64,000 bases of DNA from Veillonella montpellierensis DSM 17217 (lineage in GTDB: Bacteria; Bacillota; Negativicutes; Veillonellales; Veillonellaceae): assembly GCF_000426745.1 (NCBI RefSeq), contig NZ_AUFY01000002.1, forward strand, positions 1-64,000, in the 5' to 3' direction. Shown here in pieces: positions 14,990 through 29,913 of the stretch. The notes under the pieces are model-generated. The model was not told the DNA's origin. It ran no database searches and was given only the letters and a program-made list of their open reading frames with translations. The stretch's first letter is position 1. The number at the start of each line of letters is the position of its first letter. Both the position numbers and the translations under genes were made by a program.

Positions 14990-16763
14990 AAGACTCCTCT
15001 TTCATAGCAGGACGAATAAAAGGCTTGACAGTATTCATTACATCAATAATAATAGGTGTTTTTTCATTGACACGCATGTAATCATCATTAGTATTTTGAT
15101 TAATACCTAAATAGTCTACTGTTGCAGCAGATAGATTGACTTCAAAGTAATTTTGACGAATACGACGCCATTCTTTAAAGGAATATTCTGGTATATAACG
15201 GCGGACTAATTGTTCATCTTTCCAAAAATATTCGCTGGATTGTAGCAATTTTTTTGACTGCACAGGCAATCCGATTGTTTCAGTGCGAATTTTTCCTTTA
15301 TAGCTAATAATTACATCATATTGCAATAATTCTATGGCCACTATATCGTTATGTTTTTTAAAAAAAGAATATAAAAATTCTATTTTATCTTTATCATTCA
15401 GATTGCGCTTATGATTATCGGCTGCAAGCCATGCTTTGGTCATGTTAGAAAAATAATCAAATGCACTTTCTCGATTATCAATCAGTTGTTTTCCTATATA
15501 GGTGAATACAGTTCGATACCGTTCACTGTTATAAAATCGTTCAAATACATCTTCAAAATACTTTAAAAATCGTACATCTTCATAAGGTAGTACATGGGAT
15601 CCTAATACTTCATAAGGTGCTAATGGATCAAATATATAGTGATAGTCATCCATAGCGCGAATACCAGACCCTTTTAATAGCTTTAAAAAGCCGATTTGTA
15701 AAGCGTGCGGTTGTAAACTAAATAAGTCGTCAAAAGAAAGGCCGAATCGTTTTTTGGTTTCATGCGGCAATCCTACTATTAAATCCATATGTACATGGGT
15801 ATTCCCACTTTCTATAATAGGATGAATTACTTTTTTTATATGTTGCCAATTATTGTAGCGATGTATGGCCTTTAATGTTTTTGGATAGGTGCTTTGAACA
15901 CCCACTTCAATTTGGATACGTCCTTTGGGGGCGTTGCATAAATAGGAAACTTCCCGTTCCCCCATTAGTTCAGCTTCCATTTCTAGATGAAAGTTAGTAC
16001 GTGTATCAGCTTGACTTATAAATTCCATAAGGGGAAGATGATGCATAGGCGCACAGTTGAATGTGCGATCGACAAATTTTACTTGTTTTACATGATGGTC
16101 AATGAACCATTGTAATTCAGAAATTGTACGTTTTTGTGGGAAAAATCTTACTGTGTTTTTATTACCTGATAAACAATACTGACATGAAAAAGGACATCCA
16201 CGGGAGGATTCGTAATAGATGATTTTGTGTGCTAAGTCGCTCATGTCTTCTTCTGTATAGGGAAATGGAATTACGGATAAATCTTTTACTTCTACAACGC
16301 TAGATGAGCCGCAAGGTTGTCCATGTACATCTCGACCACGAATTCCATCAATAGTGTAATTTTCTAATGTTTTATAGGTAGATAAATGTTGAATCAGTGC
16401 GGTAAAAACCTCTTCTCCTTCACCTTGTACAATATAGTCTACGGAAGGTGCACGATGTAAAATTTCATCGGCTACATAGGATACTTCTGGACCGCCTAAA
16501 ACGATAATAATATCTGGTTTTACTGTTTTTAATAAGGCTACTACATGAAGCGTCATTTCAATATTCCAAATATAACAGGCAAAGCCAATAACATCAATAT
16601 CTCGTTCTGTAATATCACTAAGGATATTCAAAACAGGCATATTAATAGTATATTCTACTATATCATATGCCTGTCCTTGACTTTTACCATACGCTTTTAA
16701 ATAGCGCAATGCTAATGAAGAATGTATAAATTTAGAATTTAAAGTCGTTAATACTACGTTCAT
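14979..16763 (-). CDS. B12-binding radical SAM protein, DUF4080
   Basis: 594 residues from Met14 of the open frame; GAGGT precedes this ATG by 5-6 nt. An N-terminal cobalamin-binding-like Rossmann domain (MNVVLTTLNSKFIHSSLALRYLK, GGPEVSYVADE) is followed by the radical SAM motif ESSRGCPFSCQYCLSG and a C-terminal DUF4080 domain. Such proteins use cobalamin plus SAM chemistry in many pathways; this subgroup has no assigned substrate. Paired with a second radical SAM gene by an 11-bp overlap. Confidence 0.88.
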   Translation of the reverse strand: MNVVLTTLNSKFIHSSLALRYLKAYGKSQGQAYDIVEYTINMPVLNILSDITERDIDVIGFACYIWNIEMTLHVVALLKTVKPDIIIVLGGPEVSYVADEILHRAPSVDYIVQGEGEEVFTALIQHLSTYKTLENYTIDGIRGRDVHGQPCGSSSVVEVKDLSVIPFPYTEEDMSDLAHKIIYYESSRGCPFSCQYCLSGNKNTVRFFPQKRTISELQWFIDHHVKQVKFVDRTFNCAPMHHLPLMEFISQADTRTNFHLEMEAELMGEREVSYLCNAPKGRIQIEVGVQSTYPKTLKAIHRYNNWQHIKKVIHPIIESGNTHVHMDLIVGLPHETKKRFGLSFDDLFSLQPHALQIGFLKLLKGSGIRAMDDYHYIFDPLAPYEVLGSHVLPYEDVRFLKYFEDVFERFYNSERYRTVFTYIGKQLIDNRESAFDYFSNMTKAWLAADNHKRNLNDKDKIEFLYSFFKKHNDIVAIELLQYDVIISYKGKIRTETIGLPVQSKKLLQSSEYFWKDEQLVRRYIPEYSFKEWRRIRQNYFEVNLSAATVDYLGINQNTNDDYMRVNEKTPIIIDVMNTVKPFIRPAMKEESYGS

Positions 16764-17138
16764 GTATACCTCGTCGTAATTCATCGAATGAGTTGGTCTC
16801 ACCGTCTATCATCATAATACTATTATTATATCATAGATTACCTAAAGGATAACAGTACACATTGCTAGATACGGATCTGTCTTGAATTCGTATAATGATC
16901 TACTGATAAAACTATTCATTGTATTACACAATCAATATGGCAAAATTACTATTATAAAGTTAATTATAAAATTTACAGATCATGTGTGCAGTTACTGAAA
17001 TTTAGTAGTTAGTATAGCCTTTTGTTGTCAGTCGAATTGATTACATCTACATAGTGCTATATATTTTACTTGTTCCTATCGTTAATAATCAGTATAATAG
17101 ACAATGCTAATATAAAAATTATGTATGTGAGGTATGGT

Positions 17139-18041
17139 ATGAATTCTGAAAATTATAAAAATTACACGCTTGGTTTGGGTACATCGTTAGCAGCTTATGT
17201 TTTATGGGGGTTATTACCTCTATACTGGGCTATGTTATCGAAGCTTGATTCTAATAGCATACTAGCACAAAGAGTCATTTGGACAGCTCTATTTGTGCTT
17301 GTATTAGTATTAATCACACAATCTAAAAAATTCATTAATGATATATTTCAGTTGTGGAAAGAGAAAAAACGAATTCTTTTGTTAGTCATTGCTTCACTGT
17401 TAATTAGTATTAATTGGCTCGTATATATATGGGCAGTTAATTCCAATCATGTATTAGACACTAGCATCGGTTACTATATGACACCGTTATTAAATGTTGT
17501 GTTAGGACGTGTCATATTTAAAGAATACATTATTACAGCTAAAAAAATTAGTGTATGTATAGCAGCCATAGGCATTATTATATTGACGATTCAATTGGGA
17601 ACGTTTCCGTGGATTTCTATAGCACTAGCAGCAAGCTTTGCTTTATATGGTGCTGCAAAAAAACAGTTACAACTTAACCCTTTTTCTAGTATTGCCTTAG
17701 AATCTATTTTGATTTCTCCTTTAGCGATATATTATTTACTATGTGTTAATCCTCTATCATGGACATACTATTCAAGTAGTACTATTGATATCGCCTTATT
17801 ATTAATTGGTACGGGACTTATTACAGCAGCACCTATGATTTTGTTTTCCTTTGGAGCGAATCATTTACCATTAAATTTATTAGGATTCCTACAATATATT
17901 TCTCCATCAATAGCATTAATATTGGCAGTATTTTATTTTCAGGAATCTTTTGATTGGCCACAATTATTAGCCATTAGTTGTATATGGATTTCTTTAGTCA
18001 TATTTAGTATGTCTGAAAGATTTATCATTACAAAAAAATAA
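17139..18041 (+). CDS. rarD: EamA/RarD family transporter
   Basis: 300 residues counted from the ATG preceded by GAGGT; the longer frame adds 23 residues with no ribosome-binding site. Ten hydrophobic segments; the opening LGLGTSLAAYVLWGLLPLYWAML and NWLVYIWAVNSNHVLDTSIGYYMTPLLNVVLG match the RarD subgroup of drug/metabolite transporters. E. coli RarD is tied to chloramphenicol phenotypes, but the natural substrate is unknown. Single-gene unit with a strong terminator. Confidence 0.88.
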   Translation: MNSENYKNYTLGLGTSLAAYVLWGLLPLYWAMLSKLDSNSILAQRVIWTALFVLVLVLITQSKKFINDIFQLWKEKKRILLLVIASLLISINWLVYIWAVNSNHVLDTSIGYYMTPLLNVVLGRVIFKEYIITAKKISVCIAAIGIIILTIQLGTFPWISIALAASFALYGAAKKQLQLNPFSSIALESILISPLAIYYLLCVNPLSWTYYSSSTIDIALLLIGTGLITAAPMILFSFGANHLPLNLLGFLQYISPSIALILAVFYFQESFDWPQLLAISCIWISLVIFSMSERFIITKK

Positions 18042-18080
18042 TAAGGGTAAGCATATTATAACCATTATATATGATAAAGT

Positions 18081-18134
18081 AGTAAGCCTCAGTATGATAA
18101 TCTATTGTATTGATTATCATACTGAGGCTTTACT
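18081..18134. terminator. Bidirectional terminator between rarD and glpT
   Basis: A stem of over 20 bp (AGTAAGCCTCAGTATGATAATC against its complement with one bulged base) with a 9-nt loop between convergent genes. Confidence 0.8.
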
Positions 18135-18173
18135 GTGTAATCATAGAAATTCATATGGTCTATAGGGTATAGA

Positions 18174-19502
18174 CTAATTAATATATTGTGATTTTTTATC
18201 GCCTAATGTTAAAAGCAAGAAAATAATTGCTAAAATACATGCACCTACGAGAGCTACGAATCCCCCGTCCCATCCATATAAGTCCACCATAAGTCCCATG
18301 AAGGCACCGGCACCAGCAGAACCAACGAGATAACCAAGTAATCCAGTTAAACCGGTAGCTCCACCAGTAGCTTCACGAGGAACCATATCAGCTGCTTGTA
18401 AACCAATCATCATAACTGGTCCATAAATTAAGAAGCCAATAGCGATTAAAGCTAAATTATCGATAAGTAAATTACCTGCTGGATTGAACCAGTACACGAG
18501 AATTGCTAAAATAACAAATACCATAAATAAAATTGTAGCTGGTGCACGTCTGCCACGGAATAATTTATCGCTTAAATAACCACTTACTAGCATGCCTGGG
18601 ATTCCTGCCCATTCGTATAAGAAATATGCCCAACGCGAGCCTTCTTTAGAAAAACCTTTTATGGCAGTCAAATAAGTTGGAGCCCAACTGACAACACCAT
18701 ATCGGATAAAATAAACGAAAATATTAGCAATTGCTAGATACCATAAAAATTTGTTATGAAGAATATATTTGCTAAATACTTCTTTAAATGATTTTTTATT
18801 TTCTTCTACATGTTTGTCGGGATAATCATTTTTATATTCTTCAATAGGTGGCAATCCACAAGATTGAGGTGTATCTTGCAATAAGAAGAAGGTAATTATG
18901 GCAAGGATTATAGAAATTAATGCAGGAAAGAAAAAGATACTATGCCATGTACCAAATAAGAAAATACCTAATGTAGCTAATGGCGCGATAATACCGCCAC
19001 CTAAATTATGTGATACATTCCACCATGACCACCAGGCTCCGCGTTCTGTTTTAGAAAACCACGTTACCATATTTTTAGCATATGGAGGATATCCCATCCC
19101 TTGGAACCAACCATTTAGAAAGGCTAGTACGCACATGATTGGAATACTACTTAATATACCAGGCACTGTACCAAATAATAGCATTACAAATGCACTTAAT
19201 AATAAACCAGCAGTAGCAAAGAATTTAGGATTTGATCGGTCCGATACATTCCCCATTACAAATTTACTAATGCCATAGGCAACAGATAACATGGTCATGA
19301 CAATGCCAAGATCAGCTTTTGTATACCCATATTCAGCAATCATATATGGAACAGCTAAACTAAAATTTTGGCGAATTAAATAAAATGTAGCATATCCAAG
19401 AAATGTGCCAGCAAATACTTCTTTACGCAATCGATTATAGGTTGCATCAATTTGACTTTCTGGTAAGCGTTCCTTGAATGGAGCTGGTGAAAATATTGAC
19501 AT
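18174..19502 (-). CDS. glpT: Glycerol-3-phosphate:phosphate antiporter GlpT
   Basis: 442 residues. Similarity to E. coli GlpT runs over the whole length: SIFSPAPFKERLPE at the N-terminus, VMGNVSDRSNPKFF, GWFQGMGYPPYAKNMV, DTPQSCGLPPIEEYKNDYPD and the C-terminal YGWDGGF block. The two phosphate-binding arginines (YLIRQN and VYFIRYG) and the conserved SHN histidine are present. It imports glycerol-3-phosphate in exchange for Pi. GGGAGG sits 10 nt before ATG; a TTG three codons upstream is too close to that site. No other glp genes are beside it. Confidence 0.93.
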   Translation of the reverse strand: MSIFSPAPFKERLPESQIDATYNRLRKEVFAGTFLGYATFYLIRQNFSLAVPYMIAEYGYTKADLGIVMTMLSVAYGISKFVMGNVSDRSNPKFFATAGLLLSAFVMLLFGTVPGILSSIPIMCVLAFLNGWFQGMGYPPYAKNMVTWFSKTERGAWWSWWNVSHNLGGGIIAPLATLGIFLFGTWHSIFFFPALISIILAIITFFLLQDTPQSCGLPPIEEYKNDYPDKHVEENKKSFKEVFSKYILHNKFLWYLAIANIFVYFIRYGVVSWAPTYLTAIKGFSKEGSRWAYFLYEWAGIPGMLVSGYLSDKLFRGRRAPATILFMVFVILAILVYWFNPAGNLLIDNLALIAIGFLIYGPVMMIGLQAADMVPREATGGATGLTGLLGYLVGSAGAGAFMGLMVDLYGWDGGFVALVGACILAIIFLLLTLGDKKSQYIN

Positions 19503-19511
19503 ACAAACCAA

Positions 19512-19862
19512 TCCTCCCTAAAATATAACTTTATAAAAATTATGTTATTATATTCATTCTTGCTATGAGTGTTGTAATGAACTAATAACTACTCCCCATG
19601 ATAGCATGATTTACAGGTGCTAGCAATTATGATGAATATACATCGATTAATTGCTTACAACCATAGAATTAAGTGACACTTTCGATTTATTATTGAGTTG
19701 TATATATGCATACATATCTTAATGTATAAAATTATTTTATTAAAATGCAATAAAACTATATAAAATGGCTTGTTCTTAATCATTCAAGTTATAAAATTAA
19801 CCTACTAACTATCAATACATTATAATTAGTTTTGCCATTTTCACTAGTTCTTATTGGAATCA
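19512..19862. other. AT-rich intergenic region upstream of glpT
   Basis: About 350 bp of AT-rich DNA, holding the glpT promoter region. I see no gene, structured RNA or clear operator in it. Confidence 0.4.
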
Positions 19863-20036
19863 TTATTTTATTTTCTCATATAATCGTTCCAGTCCCTGAC
19901 GTGTAACAAGCCAATTCTTTCCTGATTTTATAGCTTCATCATGTGTAAACTGTTTATTTGTATACCTCTTTAAGCAACATTGCTTGATTGAGTCCGCTGG
20001 AATATCCCAACGTTCCCCTGCCTCTTGCGTTGTCAT
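19863..20036 (-). CDS. Small helix-turn-helix protein (possibly 5'-truncated)
   Basis: 57 residues: MTTQEAGERWDIPADSIKQC, then a charged middle, then SGKNWLVTRQGLERLYEKIK. The pattern resembles short helix-turn-helix/antitoxin-like proteins of Firmicutes mobile regions, where 'SGKTWLVTREAMERLYG' is a recurring ending. The ATG has only a weak site. Six codons upstream, in the same frame, is another ATG with a proper AGGAG, but a TAG lies between (ATG-AAA-CTA-TAG). The gene may carry a nonsense mutation, or start internally. No partner toxin gene is beside it. Confidence 0.5.
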   Translation of the reverse strand: MTTQEAGERWDIPADSIKQCCLKRYTNKQFTHDEAIKSGKNWLVTRQGLERLYEKIK

Positions 20037-20132
20037 TACATCCTATAGTTTCATAATACTCCTAATATGATTAATAAATTATATACTGATAATATATAAT
20101 AAAAGCGCTAAAAATTTGAAATATAAGATTTA

Positions 20133-20474
20133 TTAGAAGAATAATCCTGTTAATAAGGAAATAATCAAACCAATAACGGCAATTATTCCAAAGCCGATTA
20201 AGTAGATTCCTCCAAAGATGATAATACTTATAATCACTGCTATTAGAATAGCGGCAATAGCAAGTTTTAGTAATAATGATTTTGGAGTCACTGTATATAC
20301 TTTAAAATTTTGGTATTCATAGTGAGTGCGCTTTGAATTAGCATGTTGTGAGGTTATAGGTTCATCATGAATCTCTTCGCCTTTTTCATCAAGCGTTATA
20401 CCATCAAAAGTTTGATGATCTTCATCAGTCAAGATAGTTGTATTAGATGTATTGTGTATAGTTTCCTTATTCAT
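20133..20474 (-). CDS. Hypothetical membrane protein, 113 aa
   Basis: Starts at Met7 of the longest frame, where GGGAGA lies at the right distance. A hydrophilic, acidic N-terminal half (about 60 residues) is followed by two closely spaced membrane segments (LLLKLAIAAILIAVIISIII and LIGFGIIAVIGLIISLLTG). Predicted cytoplasmic tail plus hairpin in the inner membrane. I do not recognise the family and the neighbours (gatB and a helix-turn-helix remnant) give no clue. Confidence 0.6.
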   Translation of the reverse strand: MNKETIHNTSNTTILTDEDHQTFDGITLDEKGEEIHDEPITSQHANSKRTHYEYQNFKVYTVTPKSLLLKLAIAAILIAVIISIIIFGGIYLIGFGIIAVIGLIISLLTGLFF

Positions 20475-20505
20475 CGTATCTCCCATAAGCATACACTATT
20501 TATGA

Positions 20506-20547
20506 GAAGAAACAGAATTATGTGTCTTCTCATAATTCTGTTTCTTC
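20506..20547. terminator. Perfect 17-bp inverted repeat, probable gatCAB terminator
   Basis: GAAGAAACAGAATTATG and its complement around an 8-nt loop. It lies downstream of gatB and just upstream of the 113-residue membrane protein gene on the same strand. The T run is weak, so it could also act as a 5' leader hairpin of that gene. Confidence 0.5.
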
Positions 20548-20688
20548 TACTCATATATAGGAAGAGTATTAATGTAATATATTGTTTATATAATATAGTC
20601 AAACATATAGATAGATTGAAGGTCTACAAATATAAGATGATACTGAATTATATATAGTTATATAGATAGATACGAACTACTATATAGG

Positions 20689-22131
20689 TTATGCATGTAA
20701 CAGTTTCTGTAATAATTGATTTACAAGACCTGGATTTGCACGACCTTTACTTTCTTTCATAACTTGACCGACTAAGAAACCAATCGCCTTATTATTTCCT
20801 GATTTTACATCTTCTACTGGCTTTGGATTGTTAGCGATTACTTGCTTTACAATTTCTTCAATAGCACTCGTATCCGTAATTTGTACTAATCCTTCTTCTT
20901 TTACAATTGTATCGGCATCTTTTCCTGTATTCCACATAGAAACGATTACTTTTTTAGCAATTTTCCCAGAGATAGTACCTTTTTCAATCAATGCAATCAT
21001 AGCGGATAATTGTTGAGGTGTTACTTTCGCTTTGTCAAAAGTTAGATTATTTTCGTTCACCATTTTAGATAAATCACCTAACATCCAATTTGCTACAGTT
21101 TTAGGATCAGAGCCAGCTGCAATAGCAGATTCAAAGTATTCAGCAGATTGTCGAGTAGATGTTAAAATAGTTGCATCTTCACGAGATAATTTAAGCTCTT
21201 CTATAAAACGTGCTAACTTTTGATCAGGTAATTCAGGTAATGATTGGCGTGCGGCTTCAATTTGTTCATCAGAGATAATAATAGGTACTAAATCTGGTTC
21301 TGGGAAATAACGATAGTCATTTTCTTTTTCCTTCTTACGCATCGATAATGTAATACCTTGTGCATCATCCCATGTACGTGTTTCTTGTACAACACTGCCA
21401 CCATCTTCTATTAATTGGGCTTGGCGCAGTGCTTCATACTCAATGCCTTTTTGAATACCTGTTAAGGTATTCATATTTTTTATTTCTGACTTAGTACCTA
21501 ACTTTGTATCTCCCATTAATCGAATCGAAATATTGGCATCACACCGTAAACTGCCTTCTTCCATACGACAGTCAGATACATCTAAATATTGCAGAATGGA
21601 ACGTAGTTTTTCTACATATGCTTTAGCTTCTGCCCCAGAACGAATATCTGGTTCTGATACAATTTCTAATAAAGGCACACCAGTACGATTATAATCAACA
21701 TTTGATGAATTGGAGTCAGAAATAGTATTACCACTATGTACGAGTTTACCAGCATCCTCTTCCATATGGATACGAGTGATGCCGATACGACGAGTATTAC
21801 CATCTACTTCGATATCTAAATATCCATTTAAGCAAATTGGTAAATCATATTGTGAGGTTTGAAAATTTTTAGGCAAATCAGGGTAATAATATTGTTTTCT
21901 ATCGAATTTATTAAATTGTAATATATCACAATGCAATGCTAATCCTACTTTTATAGCGTAGTCGACTACTTTTTTATTAATCACAGGTAAAACACCTGGT
22001 AAGCCTAAACAAACTGGACATACGTGGGTGTTAGGGGCTCCACCAAATTCAGTAGTACAACCACAGAAAATTTTAGATTTAGTTTTTAGCTCTGTATGAA
22101 CTTCTAAACCAACGACTGTTTCATATTTCAT
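20689..22131 (-). CDS. gatB: Asp-tRNA(Asn)/Glu-tRNA(Gln) amidotransferase subunit B
   Basis: 480 residues, normal length. The N-terminal signature [23 protein letters not shown] with zinc cysteines (CPVCLGLPG), the [20 protein letters not shown] block and the C-terminal GatB/YqeY tail ([13 protein letters not shown]) are all present. It activates the mischarged tRNA side chain before amidation. The ATG overlaps the gatA stop as ATGA. Gene order gatC-gatA-gatB is canonical. Confidence 0.97.
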   Translation of the reverse strand: MKYETVVGLEVHTELKTKSKIFCGCTTEFGGAPNTHVCPVCLGLPGVLPVINKKVVDYAIKVGLALHCDILQFNKFDRKQYYYPDLPKNFQTSQYDLPICLNGYLDIEVDGNTRRIGITRIHMEEDAGKLVHSGNTISDSNSSNVDYNRTGVPLLEIVSEPDIRSGAEAKAYVEKLRSILQYLDVSDCRMEEGSLRCDANISIRLMGDTKLGTKSEIKNMNTLTGIQKGIEYEALRQAQLIEDGGSVVQETRTWDDAQGITLSMRKKEKENDYRYFPEPDLVPIIISDEQIEAARQSLPELPDQKLARFIEELKLSREDATILTSTRQSAEYFESAIAAGSDPKTVANWMLGDLSKMVNENNLTFDKAKVTPQQLSAMIALIEKGTISGKIAKKVIVSMWNTGKDADTIVKEEGLVQITDTSAIEEIVKQVIANNPKPVEDVKSGNNKAIGFLVGQVMKESKGRANPGLVNQLLQKLLHA

Positions 22132-23585
22132 AGAATAACCTCCCCAGTTGGTGCGACGCTACTACATTCAGGACAAGCTTGCTCGAATGTATAGGCAGTA
22201 CGAAGTAATACTTCTTCTCCCATAGCCGGTGCTAATAATTGCATACCAATTGGTAAACCATTTGATGATATACCAGCAGGAATACTTATGCCAGGAATAC
22301 CAGCTAAATTAACTGGGACTGTACAAATATCTTCTAAATACATAGCTAATGGATCATTAATTTTTTCACCAAATTTAAATGCTGTATGTGGTGCTGTTGG
22401 CGTTAATAATATATCGCATTTAGCAAAAGCATTATCAAATTCATTTTTGATCAAACGACGAGTTTTTAGTGCTTTTAAATAATAGGCATCATAATATCCA
22501 GAGCTAAGTACATAAGTACCTAACAAAATACGACGTTGTACTTCTGGACCAAAGCCTATAGTTCTCGTTTTAGTCGACATTTCTACTAAATTATCAGCGT
22601 CAACACGTAGTCCATAGCTAACACCATCATAACGGGCTAAATTTGAACTCGCTTCCGCTAAGGCTACGATATAATAGGCAGACAAACCATATTTAATAGT
22701 CGGTAAACTAACTTCAATAATATTAGCCCCTAGTCGTTTATAGGTTTCAACAGCGTTATCTAATGCATTACGCACATCTGCATCTAATGCATCGGTATAA
22801 AATTCTTTTGGTAGTCCAATTGTTACATCTTTTACATTTTGTATTAATGCTTTTGTATAATCAGGTCGATCGCCAGGGATAGATGTGGAATCCTTTTCAT
22901 CGTGTCCAGAAATAGCGTTTAGCACAATAGCAGCATCGGTTACATCACGAGTAACAGGGCCAATTTGATCTAAGGAAGAGGCAAACGCAATTAATCCAAA
23001 TCTGGAAACATTGCCATAAGTAGGCTTTAAGCCGACAACGCCACAATAGGATGCGGGTTGACGAATGGACCCCCCTGTATCAGATCCTAAACTCCAAATA
23101 GCAGAACCAGAGCTAACAGCAGCGGCACTACCACCTGAAGATCCACCAGGTACATAGTTAGTATTCCATGGATTCGTTGTTTTTTTTAAGGCAGAGTTTT
23201 CTGTAGAGCCACCCATAGCAAATTCGTCCATGTTGACTTTGCCTAAGCTAATGTAATTATTTTTTTCTAATTTTTCAATAACTGAAGCATTATATGGAGG
23301 AATAAAGTTTTCTAGCATTTTAGAAGCACAGGTAGCAGGTTGTCCTTGAATACAGATATTATCTTTTATAGCGCCGGGAATACCTGCTAACATAGGAATT
23401 GATTCACCAGCAGCAATTTTCTTGTCAATCGTTTTTGCTGTAGCTAAGGCTTCTTCGTGCGAATCTGATAAGTATGCGTTAACAGTCGGTTCTACCTTTT
23501 CTTTATGTGCAATCATGGCTTGGGTTAATTCAACTGCAGATATGTCTTTGTTGACTAATTTATTATGTAAATCGTGAATTGTCAC
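22128..23585 (-). CDS. gatA: Asp-tRNA(Asn)/Glu-tRNA(Gln) amidotransferase subunit A
   Basis: 485 residues from a GTG start ([10 protein letters not shown]) with GGAGG 7 nt upstream; the longer frame with MFPSTSCC runs back into gatC and has no support. Amidase signature: Lys in AIKDNICI, the SSGGS motif ([15 protein letters not shown]) and the nucleophile Ser in [11 protein letters not shown]. It hydrolyses glutamine and supplies ammonia to GatB. Confidence 0.96.
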   Translation of the reverse strand: MTIHDLHNKLVNKDISAVELTQAMIAHKEKVEPTVNAYLSDSHEEALATAKTIDKKIAAGESIPMLAGIPGAIKDNICIQGQPATCASKMLENFIPPYNASVIEKLEKNNYISLGKVNMDEFAMGGSTENSALKKTTNPWNTNYVPGGSSGGSAAAVSSGSAIWSLGSDTGGSIRQPASYCGVVGLKPTYGNVSRFGLIAFASSLDQIGPVTRDVTDAAIVLNAISGHDEKDSTSIPGDRPDYTKALIQNVKDVTIGLPKEFYTDALDADVRNALDNAVETYKRLGANIIEVSLPTIKYGLSAYYIVALAEASSNLARYDGVSYGLRVDADNLVEMSTKTRTIGFGPEVQRRILLGTYVLSSGYYDAYYLKALKTRRLIKNEFDNAFAKCDILLTPTAPHTAFKFGEKINDPLAMYLEDICTVPVNLAGIPGISIPAGISSNGLPIGMQLLAPAMGEEVLLRTAYTFEQACPECSSVAPTGEVIL

Positions 23586-23596
23586 TGCTATGCCTC

Positions 23597-23887
23597 CTAT
23601 TCTTGAACAACACGAGGTACTCGGAAACATCCGTCATCCTCTTCTGGTGCATTGGATAGTGCTAAATCATGATCTAATGATGGTTTCATTACATCCTCAC
23701 GTAAAACATTGTGCAATTCTACTGCATGAGGCATAGGAGTCACACCTTCTAAATTTAGTTCATTTAATTGATCTACATATGTTAAGATATCACTTAAGGC
23801 TTTTTCGGTTTCATCCATTTTTTCATCAGGAATGCTTAAACGAGAAAGAAGCGCAATATTTTTAATTTCTTCCTTAGTAATTTTCAT
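23597..23887 (-). CDS. gatC: Asp-tRNA(Asn)/Glu-tRNA(Gln) amidotransferase subunit C
   Basis: 96 residues from the ATG with AAAGGATG upstream. ITKEEIKNIALLSRLSIPDEK and the C-terminal DGCFRVPRVV are the GatC hallmarks. It wraps around the A-B interface. First gene of gatCAB; a TATAAT-like -10 lies about 30 nt upstream. Confidence 0.95.
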   Translation of the reverse strand: MKITKEEIKNIALLSRLSIPDEKMDETEKALSDILTYVDQLNELNLEGVTPMPHAVELHNVLREDVMKPSLDHDLALSNAPEEDDGCFRVPRVVQE

Positions 23888-24148
23888 GAATACACATCCT
23901 TTCAAACAAGTATACGCCTATCATTATACTACAAAATATAGTGAAATAAAAAGAATTATAAGGGAATAAATAGTAGTCTAATCACCGTTTCAGTATATGC
24001 ATTAGGTTTCTAGATTTATGAAATGGTAGTTTTGGATATATATTTTATGGACCCTAGTAATATGCATCTATCATCATTAGTAGCATAATATATGACGTAG
24101 AAGTAATAAAAATCAATAATACGTTAAAGGATAGATTTGCTGGATGCT

Positions 24149-28347
<4,199 letters not shown>

Positions 28348-28376
28348 AGTACTTCCTTTCATCCATTCACACACAT

Positions 28377-28409
28377 AATAAAAACGTTGCAAAATGCAAC
28401 GTTTTTATT
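28377..28409 (-). terminator. Terminator of the pyrophosphatase gene
   Basis: AATAAAAACGTTGC and its complement around a 5-nt loop, with T runs on both strands. It lies between ppaC and pcrA. Confidence 0.8.
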
Positions 28410-28422
28410 ATGTACTACTCTT

Positions 28423-29703
28423 TTATTTCATTGCACCTAAAATTGGAGGGACAATTTGCTTTTTACGAGACATTGTTTTTTCTAAGAAGATGGCGTTGTC
28501 TGACACTTCTTTGCCGAAGGCTTTCTTGACTGTATCAGTTATATCACCACTAAATATTAAATCAGTACTTTCTTCTAAAATATTAGTAATCATTAAGTAG
28601 GAACCTATATATCCATTACTTTGACGCAATTCTTCTAATGCTTTTATGATAGATGACTTGCGATTTAAAATATCTGTCGTATCCATTACAGATATTTGTC
28701 CGATAGAAATAGTGTCGTTACCAGCGGAAAATTCTTTCATATCAGTGCGCACAAGTTGTTCATCAGATAAATCAGATACATCGGCACCAGCTTTTAATAA
28801 CTCCATACCATAGGTCTCTAAATCTACACCAGCAATAGTAGCTAGTCGTGTAGCTGCGTCTTTATCTTTTGGGGTACAAGTTGGAGAACGGAATAAAACT
28901 GTGTCTGAAATAATAGCAGATAACATTAATCCCGCAATATTTTTAGGAATATCTTGATTCATTTGCCAATACATATTAGAAATAATAGTAGAAGAACACC
29001 CTACAGGTTCATAATGAATAAAAATAGGATTTTCTGTAACTAATCCACCTATTCTGTGGTGATCAATATTTTCGATGATTTCTGCTTCATCAATATCATC
29101 AATAATTTGTTTAGCTTCATTGTGATCAACTAAAATAACTTTTTGTTTTTCTTTAGGTGGTTCTGCATTAGCCCATACCATACCTAAATAAACACCATCT
29201 TCTACAACAGGAAATGCACCGCTATGACCACGATTAAAATCACTTAATTTTAGAGATGGTGAAATTACTTGACACGCAGTTGTTTTTGCAATTTCTCCAG
29301 CAGTAATAGTAAGATTTTTTCCATTTAATGCATCGCTCATAGCATCTAATAAATGTTTTGGGGTAATGACACCTATGTACGAAGAACCGTTAACTACAGG
29401 AATACGATTCATCCCTGTTTCTTTGCGCCAAGCATCAATAGCTTTTAAATCAGCGTTTGTATCTATCCCATCGATTGAAACTAATACATCTTTCACTCGT
29501 ACAGCAAAACTTGTATAAATTTCAGGTTGTTTGAATCCAAAATAGTTGAGAGCAAATGAAGTTTCTTTATTTGCTTTTCCAGCACAAATTGCTTTTGCAT
29601 TAACACCTAATTGTTGCTTTAAATTAGCATAAGCAATAGCCGAACATATGGAGTCGGTATCAGGATTTTTATGTCCTGTTACTAAAATTGTTGATTTACT
29701 CAT
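28423..29703 (-). CDS. ppaC: Mn-dependent inorganic pyrophosphatase with CBS pair (family II)
   Basis: 426 residues from the ATG with AGGTGAT upstream. DHH-family motifs: GHKNPDTDSICSA, LVDHNEAKQ, NIDHHRIGG and the C-terminal substrate-binding SRKKQIVPP. Between the first two lies a CBS pair (about residues 65-185, MNRIPVVNGSSYIGVITPKHLL and GAFPVVEDGVYLGMV). CBS pyrophosphatases are regulated by adenine nucleotides. The DRTGG insert seen in many is absent by length. Confidence 0.92.
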   Translation of the reverse strand: MSKSTILVTGHKNPDTDSICSAIAYANLKQQLGVNAKAICAGKANKETSFALNYFGFKQPEIYTSFAVRVKDVLVSIDGIDTNADLKAIDAWRKETGMNRIPVVNGSSYIGVITPKHLLDAMSDALNGKNLTITAGEIAKTTACQVISPSLKLSDFNRGHSGAFPVVEDGVYLGMVWANAEPPKEKQKVILVDHNEAKQIIDDIDEAEIIENIDHHRIGGLVTENPIFIHYEPVGCSSTIISNMYWQMNQDIPKNIAGLMLSAIISDTVLFRSPTCTPKDKDAATRLATIAGVDLETYGMELLKAGADVSDLSDEQLVRTDMKEFSAGNDTISIGQISVMDTTDILNRKSSIIKALEELRQSNGYIGSYLMITNILEESTDLIFSGDITDTVKKAFGKEVSDNAIFLEKTMSRKKQIVPPILGAMK

Positions 29704-29913
29704 ATATATCACCTCATACATTGATACTTATTGGTATTTATCTTACTTTTAACTCTATAATTATAGCATATTTTATAAATTTTCTTCAATTAGTCACCTT
29801 GAGAATACATAAGGAATATGACAAACGAGAAATGAGTTATGATATTACGTATAGCACGATTGCTTATTATTAGTCTATTAGATAGGTCATAAATGGAAAT
29901 TAACCTATACGCT

